From NCBI GenBank assembly GCA_022764465.1, contig JALERL010000005.1, positions 1 through 64,000 on the forward strand: a stretch of DNA of 64,000 nt, written 5' to 3'. The DNA comes from Lachnospiraceae bacterium. GTDB lineage: Bacteria > Bacillota > Clostridia > Lachnospirales > Lachnospiraceae. The position numbers were made by a program, and so were the translations under genes. A model generated the notes under the pieces. The model saw only the letters and a list, made by a program, of their open reading frames with translations. It was not told where the DNA came from and did no database searches. Shown here piece after piece: positions 25,922 to 34,108 of the stretch; the first letter of the stretch is position 1, and every line of letters starts with the position of its first letter.

Positions 25922-26254
25922 ATGATCTTATCGATTGCAAGGCAGAGTGTGATAATCAAGTGTAATCTGAATTCTTCGATTATGACAGGGAACTATGAAT
26001 TTTATTATGCAGTGGGGTTACTGTATAAGATAAAGGGCATAGAGATAGATGAGGTGATCACACCCTTAGAATTGCATGAGAAGGTGTTAGAGCTGATCAA
26101 GGGTGATGCGTCAGAGGATACCCGTGTACAGCATCTGATTCACATGTTACACTATTATAAGCCAACAGAGCAGTTTGATGATCAGATGAAGGAACTCTTT
26201 CTTATGGGGAATCGGGAGAAGTATATGTGGCAGGAATTACTGCCGGATACATAA
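25922..26254 (+). CDS. Hypothetical 110-residue protein
   Basis: Not recognised. Soluble, mixed alpha/beta composition, with VIIKCNLNSSIMTGNYEFYYAVGLLYKIKG in the first half and an acidic, leucine-rich second half. AAAGAGG lies a few bases before ATG 25922. Its end overlaps the frame of the diguanylate cyclase gene, and both share the sigma-A promoter at 25838, so it may be a small partner or regulator of that enzyme. Confidence 0.6.
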   Translation: MILSIARQSVIIKCNLNSSIMTGNYEFYYAVGLLYKIKGIEIDEVITPLELHEKVLELIKGDASEDTRVQHLIHMLHYYKPTEQFDDQMKELFLMGNREKYMWQELLPDT

Positions 26255-26271
26255 AAGAAGGTCAGATGTGT

Positions 26272-28242
26272 ATGGGGAAACGTCTTACAGTCGGAGTTTT
26301 GATTGGAAATGCACATACCAGTCATCCGACAGGGTTAATTAATGGAATATGTGACTCTGCAAAGGGTCGGGATGTGAATGTTGTATTCTTTCTTGGAACA
26401 CAGTCGACAGCATTTTATAAGCAGTTAGCTGGAAAAAGAGAGGATTTTGATTATCAGTATAATACGATTTATGATTATGCAATGTTAGCCAATGTGGATG
26501 TACTGATCATTGCATATGGTTCGTTGTGTATTTTTGAGGAGAATCATGACTTAAAGCGCTTCTTGGAGCGTTTTTCGGGTGTCCCGTATATCTTGTTAGA
26601 GGATGTGGCACCGGATGATCAGGATGTCTATCTGATCGCGGATAATTACGATGGAATGCGCCAGTGTGTGGAGCATATGATCTTAGAGCATGATTATCGG
26701 AAGATTTGTTATCTGAGCGGACCGAAGGATAACCGGGATGCGATGGAGCGGTTAAAGGCATATCGTGATACCATGGGTAAGTACGGAAGATTTGTTGGTA
26801 CCGACATGGTAGCATATGGCAATTACTCTGAGTATGTCGATGATATTGTAGAAGAATTATTTGAAAAGAACCCGGATGTCGACGCTATCATCAGTGCGAA
26901 TGATGAGATGACAACGGCGGTATACCGTGTCTGTGAGCAGCATGGAATGCAGGTTGGCTGTGACATCGGGGTAACGGGGTTTGATAACACGGAGCGTTCC
27001 GGTTATGCAGATCCACCGCTTACGACGATCGCGCAGGACAGTTATAATATGGGCAGGATCGCATTCGAGAAGGCATGTAATATTGCAAGTGGTAAGACGG
27101 AGACTTCCGCACGTCTGCCGGTGGATTTTATCCAAAGAGAATCCTGTGGATGCAGTAACCGTGTTCTGAATAAGGAAGAACAGGAAGAAGAACGTTATGT
27201 CAATGAGATGAAGCTGCGTGATACGGTAGAAGAATTACGGCAGTTTCAGCATAAGGCATGGATGGGACCGTTTCTGATGCGTGATCTGATGCAGGAGACA
27301 CGGGATGAGAAGCACTTTTTCTCTAAGGCAGTCAAGGCATTACATGAGGTGGGTGCAAGAAGCGTACGGATTTATGTTTTAAAGCGTCCGCTGATCTATA
27401 AAAAGGGATCGAAATGGAAGGCACCGACACAGTTATATCTGGCTGCAAGGTATCATAAGAATAAGGTCACTACCTACGATGTGAAGGATCGTCCGGTCAT
27501 GGATCTGAAGCATGGAGGTATGTTCGCGGATAAGAGCAGCAATGACAGGGCGTATATCTATATGAACTTCCTGCTGTTTGAAGGAACGAGACAGTATGGA
27601 ATCATGTCGCTTGAGATAGAACCGGATGCAATTTCTTATTTTTATCTGCTGTCGCTTCAGTTTGGAACGTCGTTACGCTTCTTTGAGATGAGCCGCAGGG
27701 AGATCGAGAGCAGACAGAAGCTGAAGGAGAAGAATGAAGTCTTAGGTGTGATCGCATCCTACGATGAACTGACCGGTATATATAACCGCCGTGGAATCAT
27801 GGAAAATCTTGTGGAATTTAACCATGCGCATGCCGGGGAGCGTGCATATCTGCTGATCGGAGACTTAGATCACTTAAAGCAGATCAACGATATCTACGGA
27901 CATACTGAGGGTGACTGTGCAATCCGTACCTGTGCAGGAATCTTAAAAGAGGTACTTGGAGAATATGGAGACATCGGCCGCTTTGGCGGGGATGAATTTA
28001 TCGCAGTATTCTTAGATAAGGAAGAATTAAACCGGGATATTTTTATTCAGACGATCCATGAGAAGTGTGAGATCTATAACGAGAATTCCGGCAAGCCATA
28101 TTATGTGAATCTGTCGATGGGAGCCGTGGAATTTGTATGTGGCGAGAAGAATGATTTCAAGGAAATGTTACGCCATGCAGATGAGTTCCTCTATCAGGCA
28201 AAACAGTCAAGACGAAAATCGATCCGTAAGGATGAGGTATAA
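26272..28242 (+). CDS. Diguanylate cyclase with LacI-type ligand-binding sensor
   Basis: Cytoplasmic protein of about 656 residues that probably makes c-di-GMP in response to a small ligand. Residues 1-290 form a periplasmic-binding-protein-like (LacI/PurR C-terminal) domain: TVGVLIGNAHTS, ADNYDGMRQCVEHMI, ISANDEMTTAVY and GVTGFDNTERSGYADPPLTTI. It has no signal peptide or helix-turn-helix. A middle coiled and GAF-like region leads to a GGDEF domain (from about 500) with intact GRFGGDEFI. No RxxD inhibitory site is seen at the usual spacing. The start may be ATG 26272 or 26266 (AGAAGG ahead); the frame is open back to GTG 26227. Confidence 0.85.
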   Translation: MGKRLTVGVLIGNAHTSHPTGLINGICDSAKGRDVNVVFFLGTQSTAFYKQLAGKREDFDYQYNTIYDYAMLANVDVLIIAYGSLCIFEENHDLKRFLERFSGVPYILLEDVAPDDQDVYLIADNYDGMRQCVEHMILEHDYRKICYLSGPKDNRDAMERLKAYRDTMGKYGRFVGTDMVAYGNYSEYVDDIVEELFEKNPDVDAIISANDEMTTAVYRVCEQHGMQVGCDIGVTGFDNTERSGYADPPLTTIAQDSYNMGRIAFEKACNIASGKTETSARLPVDFIQRESCGCSNRVLNKEEQEEERYVNEMKLRDTVEELRQFQHKAWMGPFLMRDLMQETRDEKHFFSKAVKALHEVGARSVRIYVLKRPLIYKKGSKWKAPTQLYLAARYHKNKVTTYDVKDRPVMDLKHGGMFADKSSNDRAYIYMNFLLFEGTRQYGIMSLEIEPDAISYFYLLSLQFGTSLRFFEMSRREIESRQKLKEKNEVLGVIASYDELTGIYNRRGIMENLVEFNHAHAGERAYLLIGDLDHLKQINDIYGHTEGDCAIRTCAGILKEVLGEYGDIGRFGGDEFIAVFLDKEELNRDIFIQTIHEKCEIYNENSGKPYYVNLSMGAVEFVCGEKNDFKEMLRHADEFLYQAKQSRRKSIRKDEV

Positions 28243-28265
28243 GAACCCGGAAAATGCACATAATG
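28237..28265 (+). promoter_or_regulatory. Sigma-G-like promoter of spoVAC
   Basis: GTATA (28237-28241), 17-base spacer, CATAATG (28259-28265; one base off CATNNTA). It overlaps the stop of the GGDEF gene and lies 25 bases before spoVAC. Confidence 0.5.
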
Positions 28266-28289
28266 ATTCCAAAACAGGAGGGATACATT

Positions 28290-28769
28290 ATGGCACAGAA
28301 GGTAGAAAATACAACAAAAAAAGAGCAACAGGATGCATATAATGAGTATGTTAAAAAAGTAACACCAACGCGCAGCCTGCCGTTACAGATGATAAAGGCA
28401 TTTGTAACCGGCGGGCTGATCTGTGTTTTAGGACAGATCATTTTAAATATCTGTGATCAGAACGGACTGGATAAGGATATGGCAGGAAGCTGGTGCAGTA
28501 TGATCTTAATTCTGCTTAGTATTGTTTTGACAGGGCTTAATATCTATCCATCGATCGCAAAGTTTGGCGGGGCCGGTGCTCTTGTCCCAATTACCGGGTT
28601 TGCAAACTCTGTGGCAGCGCCTGCGATAGAGTTTAAGAAGGAAGGACAGGTATTTGGAATCGGCTGTCAGATCTTTAGTATTGCCGGCCCGGTGATTTTA
28701 TACGGGATTTTTACAAGCTGGGTTTTAGGCTTTTTTTGCTGGCTTGGCAGATGTCTGGGTATCTGGTAG
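28290..28769 (+). CDS. spoVAC: Stage V sporulation protein AC
   Basis: 159-residue membrane protein, the mechanosensitive-channel-like component of the spore dipicolinate channel in Bacillus. Diagnostic parts are the basic N-terminus (YVKKVTPTRSLPLQMIKAF), FGGAGALVPITGFANSVAAPAIEFKKEG (residues about 93-120) and the GIFTSWVLGFF terminal helix. AGGAGGG precedes ATG 28290. It stands alone between a cyclase and a glucosidase instead of beside spoVAD, which lies 11 kb away. Confidence 0.93.
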   Translation: MAQKVENTTKKEQQDAYNEYVKKVTPTRSLPLQMIKAFVTGGLICVLGQIILNICDQNGLDKDMAGSWCSMILILLSIVLTGLNIYPSIAKFGGAGALVPITGFANSVAAPAIEFKKEGQVFGIGCQIFSIAGPVILYGIFTSWVLGFFCWLGRCLGIW

Positions 28770-28847
28770 AATGCATCTTGCATAGTCCTATTACAGATGA
28801 TAATATCAACTCATAGGGAATGAACAAAAGAGAATGAGAGGTGTTCC

Positions 28848-31637
28848 ATGGGAGAATATACATTAGATAACAATAAGTATGCAGCATTATCGAGACAGGC
28901 AGCAGCAGAGGGCTGTGTGCTTTTGAAAAATGAAAATAAGACGCTTCCGTTACGCAGACATGACCGCGTAGCAGTCTTTGGACGGAGTGCATTCCGTTAC
29001 TATAAGAGCGGACTTGGTTCCGGCGGTCTGGTAAATACCAGATATGTGGTTGGTATCTTAGATGCCTTAAAGGCAGAAAAAGAGATTACTTTAGAGGAAG
29101 AACTGCTTCATACCTATGAAGAATGGATAGAAATGCATCCATATGATGAAGGTCAGGGCTGGGGCAAGGTTCCGTGGTCGCAGGAAGAGATGGAAGTAAC
29201 CGATGATATGATCGAGGCAGCAAAGCAGGCAGATATTGCACTTATGATCATCGGACGGACGGCCGGAGAAGATCAGGATAACAAAAACGAAGCAGGCAGT
29301 TATCTGCTGACAAAAACAGAAGAAGCGATGATCGAAAAAGTCAGTAAAAACTTCAAGCGTACGGCAGTTATCTTGAATGTCGGAAACATTATCGATATGA
29401 AGTGGGTAAATGCATATAAGCCTTCCGCGGTACTCTATGCATGGCAGGGTGGTCAGGAAGGCGGCAATGCTGTCCTTGATGTTTTAACCGGAAGAGTCAC
29501 TCCGAGTGGAAAGCTGACTGATACGATTGCGGAAGATATAGAGGATTATCCGTCTACGCAATATTTTGGGGATGAGAAGAAGAACCTTTACCATGAGGAT
29601 ATCTATGTCGGCTACCGTTATTTTGAGACTTTTGCAAAGGAAAAGGTATTATATCCGTTTGGATATGGTCTTTCTTATACCAGCTTTCATGTCGATGCCG
29701 GCTTAGCGAAGGTGGATGAGGAAACGGTTACGGTAACGGCATCGGTGACAAATACCGGTGATACTGCCGGAAAAGAAGTCGTACAGGTCTATGTGAATGC
29801 ACCACAGGGAAAGCTTGGAAAGCCGCTTCGTGTGTTGGCAGGATTTGCCAAGACAGGGCTGCTCGATGCAGGACAAAAGGAAGAGCTGACGCTTCAGATT
29901 CCGAAGCGTGTCTTTGCATCCTATGATGACAGCAGTGTGACCGGACATAAGTCCTGTTTGGTCTTAGAGGAGGGCAGCTATGAGATTTATGTGGGTACAG
30001 ATGTGCGGAGTGCATCCTGCGTTGGTTCTTATGAGCAGGAATTTTGCGTATTAGAGCAGCTCGAAGAAGCCTGTGCCCCGGTAGAAGCATTTACAAGAAT
30101 CCGTCCGGTTTTAAACGCAAGCGGAGTGGTTACTGTATGTGAAGAACCGGTACCGCTTCGTACGGTTGATCCGATCGAAAGATGCAAGGTGCGGAGAGAG
30201 GAAGCCGTTGCCTGTACCGGAGATCAGGGCTACCGCCTTGTGGATGTGTATGAGAAGCGTATTACCATGGAGGAATTTGTTGCTCAGCTTTCGGATGAGG
30301 AACTGATCGCACTGTTTCGCGGAGAAGGTATGTGTAGTCCGAAGGTAACACCGGGTACGGCAGCAGCCTTTGGTGGATTAAGTGATGCACTGCATCATTA
30401 TGGAATCCCGGCAGTCTGCTGTGCAGACGGACCGTCCGGAATCCGTATGGACTGTGGAACGAAGGCATTTTCACTGCCGAACGGAACCGCCTTAGGATGC
30501 AGCTTTAACTTAGAACTGATCGGTAGGCTGTATCATATGACCGGATTGGAGCTTCGGAAAAACCGTATTGATACGCTGCTTGGACCTGGTATAAATATCC
30601 ACAGGAATCCATTAAACGGACGTAATTTTGAGTATGTCTCCGAAGATCCGCTTCTGACCGGAAAGGTTGCAGCAGCACAGCTGCTTGGCATGGAGCCGAC
30701 CGGTTCTACCGGAACGATCAAACATTTTGCAACCAACAATCAGGAGTGGCGGCGTCAGCGCGTAAATGCCATTGTTTCGGAACGTGCACTGCGTGAGATC
30801 TACTTAAAAGGTTATGAGATTGCGGTAAAAGAGGGCAGATGCCGTTCGATCATGACAACGTATGGTCCGTTAAACGGAATCTGGACAGCCGGTAATTATG
30901 ATCTCGATACGACGATCTTAAGAAAGGAATGGGGATTTACCGGAATCGTTATGACAGACTGGTGGGCAGTTGCAAATGACGAAGGAGAAGATTCCAGCCT
31001 GACGAACCGTGCACCGATGGTGCGTGCCCAGAATGACATCTACATGGTATCACCGGATGCAATGGATATGGAACAGGATAATGTAAAGGCGTGTTTAGAA
31101 AGCAGTGTGATCACACGGAGCGACTTACAGCGTAATGCAGCCAATATTCTTGGATTTATTTTAAAGTCCCCTGCGATGTTACACGAGATGGGAAAGATCA
31201 GTCAGGAAGAATTAGATGAAATGAAGCAGCAGGAAGATGACGATGTATCACTTGCAGACATCAATTATTATGAGATTGATGATAAGACTGGTGAGATCGT
31301 TATCGATGCATCCGGTTTTCCGATGACAAAGGGAAGTTCCGTTACGTTCGGTATCACGGTACATAAGTTTGGTGAGTATGAACTGGATATGACGATGCAG
31401 TCGGATCTGTCAGAGCTTGCACAGCTTCCGGTGTCGATCTATTACGACAATATCTATAAGATGTCCGTCAGCATCCAGGGAACAAACGGTCAGACGATCA
31501 CTGTTAAGAAGGACTTTGGACATGTACTTGGTAAGAATCATTATGTAAAGCTCTATTTCGGAGCAGATGGATTAAAGATCCACCAGATCCGTTTTAAGCT
31601 GGTAGAGGAAAAGATAGAACTGCCGGTGATGGAGTAA
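28848..31637 (+). CDS. Glycoside hydrolase family 3 with reversed domain order
   Basis: Probable beta-glucosidase or related beta-glycosidase, intracellular (no signal peptide). The 929 residues run in the order C-terminal GH3 domain first (AAEGCVLLKNENKTLPL near 20), a fibronectin-like domain (about 290-410), then the (beta/alpha)8 catalytic domain (GPSGIRMDC, GPGINIHRNPLNGRNFEYVSEDP, IKHFATNNQE) with the nucleophile Asp in GIVMTDWW, and a beta-rich tail from about 800. This permuted order is known from Ruminococcus albus and Butyrivibrio beta-glucosidases. ATG 28848 has a GAGAGG ribosome site. Confidence 0.92.
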   Translation: MGEYTLDNNKYAALSRQAAAEGCVLLKNENKTLPLRRHDRVAVFGRSAFRYYKSGLGSGGLVNTRYVVGILDALKAEKEITLEEELLHTYEEWIEMHPYDEGQGWGKVPWSQEEMEVTDDMIEAAKQADIALMIIGRTAGEDQDNKNEAGSYLLTKTEEAMIEKVSKNFKRTAVILNVGNIIDMKWVNAYKPSAVLYAWQGGQEGGNAVLDVLTGRVTPSGKLTDTIAEDIEDYPSTQYFGDEKKNLYHEDIYVGYRYFETFAKEKVLYPFGYGLSYTSFHVDAGLAKVDEETVTVTASVTNTGDTAGKEVVQVYVNAPQGKLGKPLRVLAGFAKTGLLDAGQKEELTLQIPKRVFASYDDSSVTGHKSCLVLEEGSYEIYVGTDVRSASCVGSYEQEFCVLEQLEEACAPVEAFTRIRPVLNASGVVTVCEEPVPLRTVDPIERCKVRREEAVACTGDQGYRLVDVYEKRITMEEFVAQLSDEELIALFRGEGMCSPKVTPGTAAAFGGLSDALHHYGIPAVCCADGPSGIRMDCGTKAFSLPNGTALGCSFNLELIGRLYHMTGLELRKNRIDTLLGPGINIHRNPLNGRNFEYVSEDPLLTGKVAAAQLLGMEPTGSTGTIKHFATNNQEWRRQRVNAIVSERALREIYLKGYEIAVKEGRCRSIMTTYGPLNGIWTAGNYDLDTTILRKEWGFTGIVMTDWWAVANDEGEDSSLTNRAPMVRAQNDIYMVSPDAMDMEQDNVKACLESSVITRSDLQRNAANILGFILKSPAMLHEMGKISQEELDEMKQQEDDDVSLADINYYEIDDKTGEIVIDASGFPMTKGSSVTFGITVHKFGEYELDMTMQSDLSELAQLPVSIYYDNIYKMSVSIQGTNGQTITVKKDFGHVLGKNHYVKLYFGADGLKIHQIRFKLVEEKIELPVME

Positions 31638-31672
31638 AAGCTTGACATTTTTTGTCATTTATCATACAGTAG

Positions 31673-31710
31673 AAACAGGATGTGAGAGATGCTTACATCC
31701 TGTTTTTTAA
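31673..31710 (+). terminator. Terminator after GH3 gene
   Basis: AAACAGGATGT...ACATCCTGTTTTTT stem-loop with T run. Confidence 0.8.
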
Positions 31711-31806
31711 ATGAAACGTATCTATTTATCATATGAACTCAGTATGAGTTATCAAGATTCAATCTTTCTTAATCCAATTTTAAAATTTATACAGGTACAT
31801 TGATAA

Positions 31807-31836
31807 TTGAATAAAGGCTTTACACTATGATATAAT
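31807..31836 (+). promoter_or_regulatory. Promoter of small ORF
   Basis: TTGAAT (31807-31812), 18-base spacer and a perfect TATAAT (31831-31836). Confidence 0.6.
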
Positions 31837-31863
31837 AACACCAACGAAAGGCGGTGACGAAAC

Positions 31864-32052
31864 ATGGAGTGTGATAACATGAATCAGGAAATAGTACAGG
31901 CTGAGATCAATCATTATACATCCTTGTTACGTATAAAAAAAACAATGGATGTATTCAATGCGCAACTTGAAATTGAAATAAAGACATCACAAGCTACATT
32001 AAAAACATTTGGTGTTGATGTTTCGCAATTTGATTTCTTATTAGAATCATAA
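31864..32052 (+). CDS. Small hypothetical protein (62 residues)
   Basis: Unrecognised small soluble protein, mostly helical (LLRIKKTMDVFNAQLEIEIKTSQATLKTF covers residues 21-49). It has its own consensus promoter and an AAAGGCGGTGA ribosome site, which supports real expression. ATG 31864 or 31879 could be the start. No link to neighbouring genes is evident. Confidence 0.55.
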   Translation: MECDNMNQEIVQAEINHYTSLLRIKKTMDVFNAQLEIEIKTSQATLKTFGVDVSQFDFLLES

Positions 32053-32125
32053 GAGCAATCCTATAAAATCTAAGGTGTGAAGTCTTTATTGAGTTATAGA
32101 GACAGCAGCATCTTACGGGAAGGTC

Positions 32126-32154
32126 TTGCATTTTAGACTGCTCCATGCTATAAT
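32126..32154 (+). promoter_or_regulatory. Promoter of short hairpin transcript / thi leader
   Basis: TTGCAT (32126-32131), 17-base spacer, perfect TATAAT (32149-32154). Confidence 0.65.
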
Positions 32155-32171
32155 CACATACAGAGTGTTGA

Positions 32172-32230
32172 CGAAAGCCACACGAAGGGGTACACCACCA
32201 CGGGTGTAGTTCTCCTTTGTGTGGCTTTTT
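32172..32230 (+). terminator. Long hairpin terminator or small RNA
   Basis: AAAGCCACACGAAGGGGTAC pairs over most of its length with the segment ending CTTTGTGTGGCTTTTT, starting only about 12 bases after the predicted transcription start. Either a roughly 70-base small RNA or an attenuator of the thi genes. Confidence 0.6.
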
Positions 32231-32295
32231 GCTGTATAGGAAATTCCGATACAGCAAAAGCAGATGCGCACCTCGCGGAGTGGAAGATTATGTAA
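32227..32295. repeat. Dispersed hairpin repeat, copy B
   Basis: GCTGTATAGGAAATTCCGATACAGC (near-palindrome; about 32230-32254) followed by GATGCGCACCTCGCGGAGTG. Same order and near-identical sequence as copy A at 8035-8132, lacking its 31-base insert. Confidence 0.6.
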
Positions 32296-32366
32296 TGCAT
32301 CCGCTCGGGCGCGAGAGTGTGCGGCAAGCGCACACTTTATTTTCGTTACAAATATAGGAGGTTCTT

Positions 32367-32561
32367 ATGGTAAAAATCAATGGAGAAGACTGCAATGCGG
32401 CAGGCATGTTTTTATCCGATTATCTGAAAGAGAACGGTTACAAGCTTGTCCGTATCGCAGTTGAGCGGAATGGCGAGATCGTGCCAAAGGCAATGTACGA
32501 TCAGACCCTGTTAGCAGATGGAGATGCATTAGAGGTAGTCAGCTTTGTTGGTGGGGGCTGA
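32367..32561 (+). CDS. thiS: Thiamine sulfur-carrier protein
   Basis: 64-residue ubiquitin-like protein that carries the thiocarboxylate sulfur for thiazole formation. Its C-terminus SFVGGG provides the Gly-Gly tail that ThiF adenylates. Size and the [11 protein letters not shown] motif are typical. AGGAGG precedes ATG 32367. First gene of thiS-F-G-H-tenI. Confidence 0.93.
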   Translation: MVKINGEDCNAAGMFLSDYLKENGYKLVRIAVERNGEIVPKAMYDQTLLADGDALEVVSFVGGG

Positions 32562-32590
32562 TCAGACAGAAGATAAAGAGAGGTTAAGTT

Positions 32591-33238
32591 ATGGATAAGA
32601 ATACGAATATCCCATCCAAGGAAGAAATCGAGGCAGCATTAGAACTCCGGCATACAAAGGCAGTTCAGGAGAAGATAAGGCACGCAGCGGTTGCAGTCTG
32701 CGGACTGGGTGGACTTGGTTCCCATATTGCCATTTCACTGGCACGCTGCGGAATCGGAAGACTGCATCTGATCGATTTTGACCGTGTGGATCTTACGAAT
32801 CTGAACAGACAGCAGTATGGGATCGAGCAGCTGGGCAGGCCAAAGCCGGAGGCACTGAAGGAAGAATTGCTGGCATTTCATCCGTATCTGGATATACAGA
32901 CTGATTTTGTAAAGTTATCCGAAGAGAATCTGTCTGAGCTTTTGGCAGAGGAACCGTATATCTGTGAGGCATTTGATGTGCCGGAGCAGAAGGCGATGAT
33001 CACGAATTATGTCTTAGAGCATATGCCGGAGAAATATCTGGTGGGGGCTTCCGGTATGGCAGGTTATGGAAACAGTAATGCAATCCGTACCAGAAAGATC
33101 CTGTCACACTACTATCTGTGTGGCGATGGTGTATCAGAGAAAAACGAGCATCAGGGGCTGATGGCACCGCGTGTCATGCTGTGTGCGGCACATCAGGCAA
33201 ACATGATCTTAGAGCTGATCATCCGCGATGAAACATGA
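32591..33238 (+). CDS. thiF: ThiF-family adenylyltransferase
   Basis: Activates the ThiS C-terminus with ATP. The 215 residues include the nucleotide-binding [19 protein letters not shown] motif, [15 protein letters not shown], and the catalytic-loop region. It looks like the compact clostridial ThiF, with no zinc-binding CxxC pairs visible. Starts 29 bases after thiS; its end is close to the frame of thiG. Confidence 0.92.
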   Translation: MDKNTNIPSKEEIEAALELRHTKAVQEKIRHAAVAVCGLGGLGSHIAISLARCGIGRLHLIDFDRVDLTNLNRQQYGIEQLGRPKPEALKEELLAFHPYLDIQTDFVKLSEENLSELLAEEPYICEAFDVPEQKAMITNYVLEHMPEKYLVGASGMAGYGNSNAIRTRKILSHYYLCGDGVSEKNEHQGLMAPRVMLCAAHQANMILELIIRDET

Positions 33239-33320
33239 TCTGCTGGAACAGATATTTTGGTATCGCAGAAGAGAAGAACAGAGTGGTGGGATGAAATCCC
33301 ACTCTGTAGATGGAGGAAAA

Positions 33321-34091
33321 ATGAAAAAGGATAGTTTTGTTTTAGGCGGCAAGGAATTCACGTCGAGATTTATATTAGGTTCCGGTAAGTATTCGATGGA
33401 ACTGATCAAGGCAGCAGTGGAGAATGCAGGTGCACAGATCATTACACTGGCAGTACGCAGAACCAACACAAAGCAGGGAGAAAGTATCTTAGACTATATC
33501 CCGGACAATGTGACCCTGCTTCCGAATACATCCGGGGCAAGAAATGCCGAAGAGGCAGTAAGAATTGCAAGAATGTCAAGAGAGCTTGGCTGTGGAGATT
33601 TTGTAAAGGTAGAGATCATGAAAGACAGCAAGTACCTTTTACCGGATAATGTAGAAACCGTCCGCGCAACGGAGCTTTTAGCAAAAGAAGGATTTGTGGT
33701 GCTTCCGTATATGTACCCGGATCTGTATACCGCAAGAGATCTTGTAAATGCAGGCGCAGCGGCAGTTATGCCGTTAGCATCTCCAATCGGATCGAATAAG
33801 GGACTTGCAACAAAGGAATTTATCCAGATCTTAATCGATGAGATCGACCTGCCGGTGATCGTGGATGCGGGAATCGGAAGACCATCCCAGGCATGTGAGG
33901 CAATGGAAATGGGAGCGGCAGCCATTATGGCGAATACTGCGATTGCGACAGCAGGTGATGTTGCAGCGATGGCAGGCGCGTTTAAGCATGCGATCGAAGC
34001 AGGACGAAGCGCATACTTGGCAGGCCTTGGACGTGTATTAGAAAGAGGAGCATCCGCATCCGATCCATTGACCGGATTTTTACACGACTAA
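33321..34091 (+). CDS. thiG: Thiazole synthase
   Basis: TIM-barrel enzyme joining deoxyxylulose phosphate, dehydroglycine and ThiS-thiocarboxylate to make the thiazole. The 256 residues include [18 protein letters not shown] (Schiff-base region), [27 protein letters not shown] and [21 protein letters not shown] chose ATG 33321 (GGAGG ahead, usual family N-terminus) over a longer frame from 33228. Confidence 0.97.
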   Translation: MKKDSFVLGGKEFTSRFILGSGKYSMELIKAAVENAGAQIITLAVRRTNTKQGESILDYIPDNVTLLPNTSGARNAEEAVRIARMSRELGCGDFVKVEIMKDSKYLLPDNVETVRATELLAKEGFVVLPYMYPDLYTARDLVNAGAAAVMPLASPIGSNKGLATKEFIQILIDEIDLPVIVDAGIGRPSQACEAMEMGAAAIMANTAIATAGDVAAMAGAFKHAIEAGRSAYLAGLGRVLERGASASDPLTGFLHD

Positions 34092-34108
34092 TCATATAGG
34101 AGATCATC

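Larger units (their letters stand above)
32053..32366 (+). other. Gene-free stretch before thiS: sRNA-like hairpin, repeat, second hairpin
   Basis: Holds a consensus promoter (32126-32154), a very strong hairpin terminator (about 32172-32229), the second copy of the dispersed repeat (32227-32295), another stem AGTGTGCG-GCAA-GCGCACACT followed by TTATTTT (about 32317-32345), and the thiS ribosome site AGGAGG. I found no TPP riboswitch (no CTGAGA / ACCTGAT-type core). Confidence 0.5.

Noticed and set aside
31642..31670. TTGACA-17-TACAGT promoter right after the GH3 gene
   Set aside because: Its predicted transcript would begin inside the terminator hairpin at 31673-31708, so it is probably chance.
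32053..32366. TPP riboswitch before the thiazole operon
   Set aside because: Expected by context, but the conserved CTGAGA and ACCTGAT-type segments are not present; only terminator-like hairpins and the dispersed repeat.
32264..32464. 66-codon frame overlapping thiS
   Set aside because: Runs through a hairpin and a repeat, lacks a ribosome site, and overlaps thiS in another frame.
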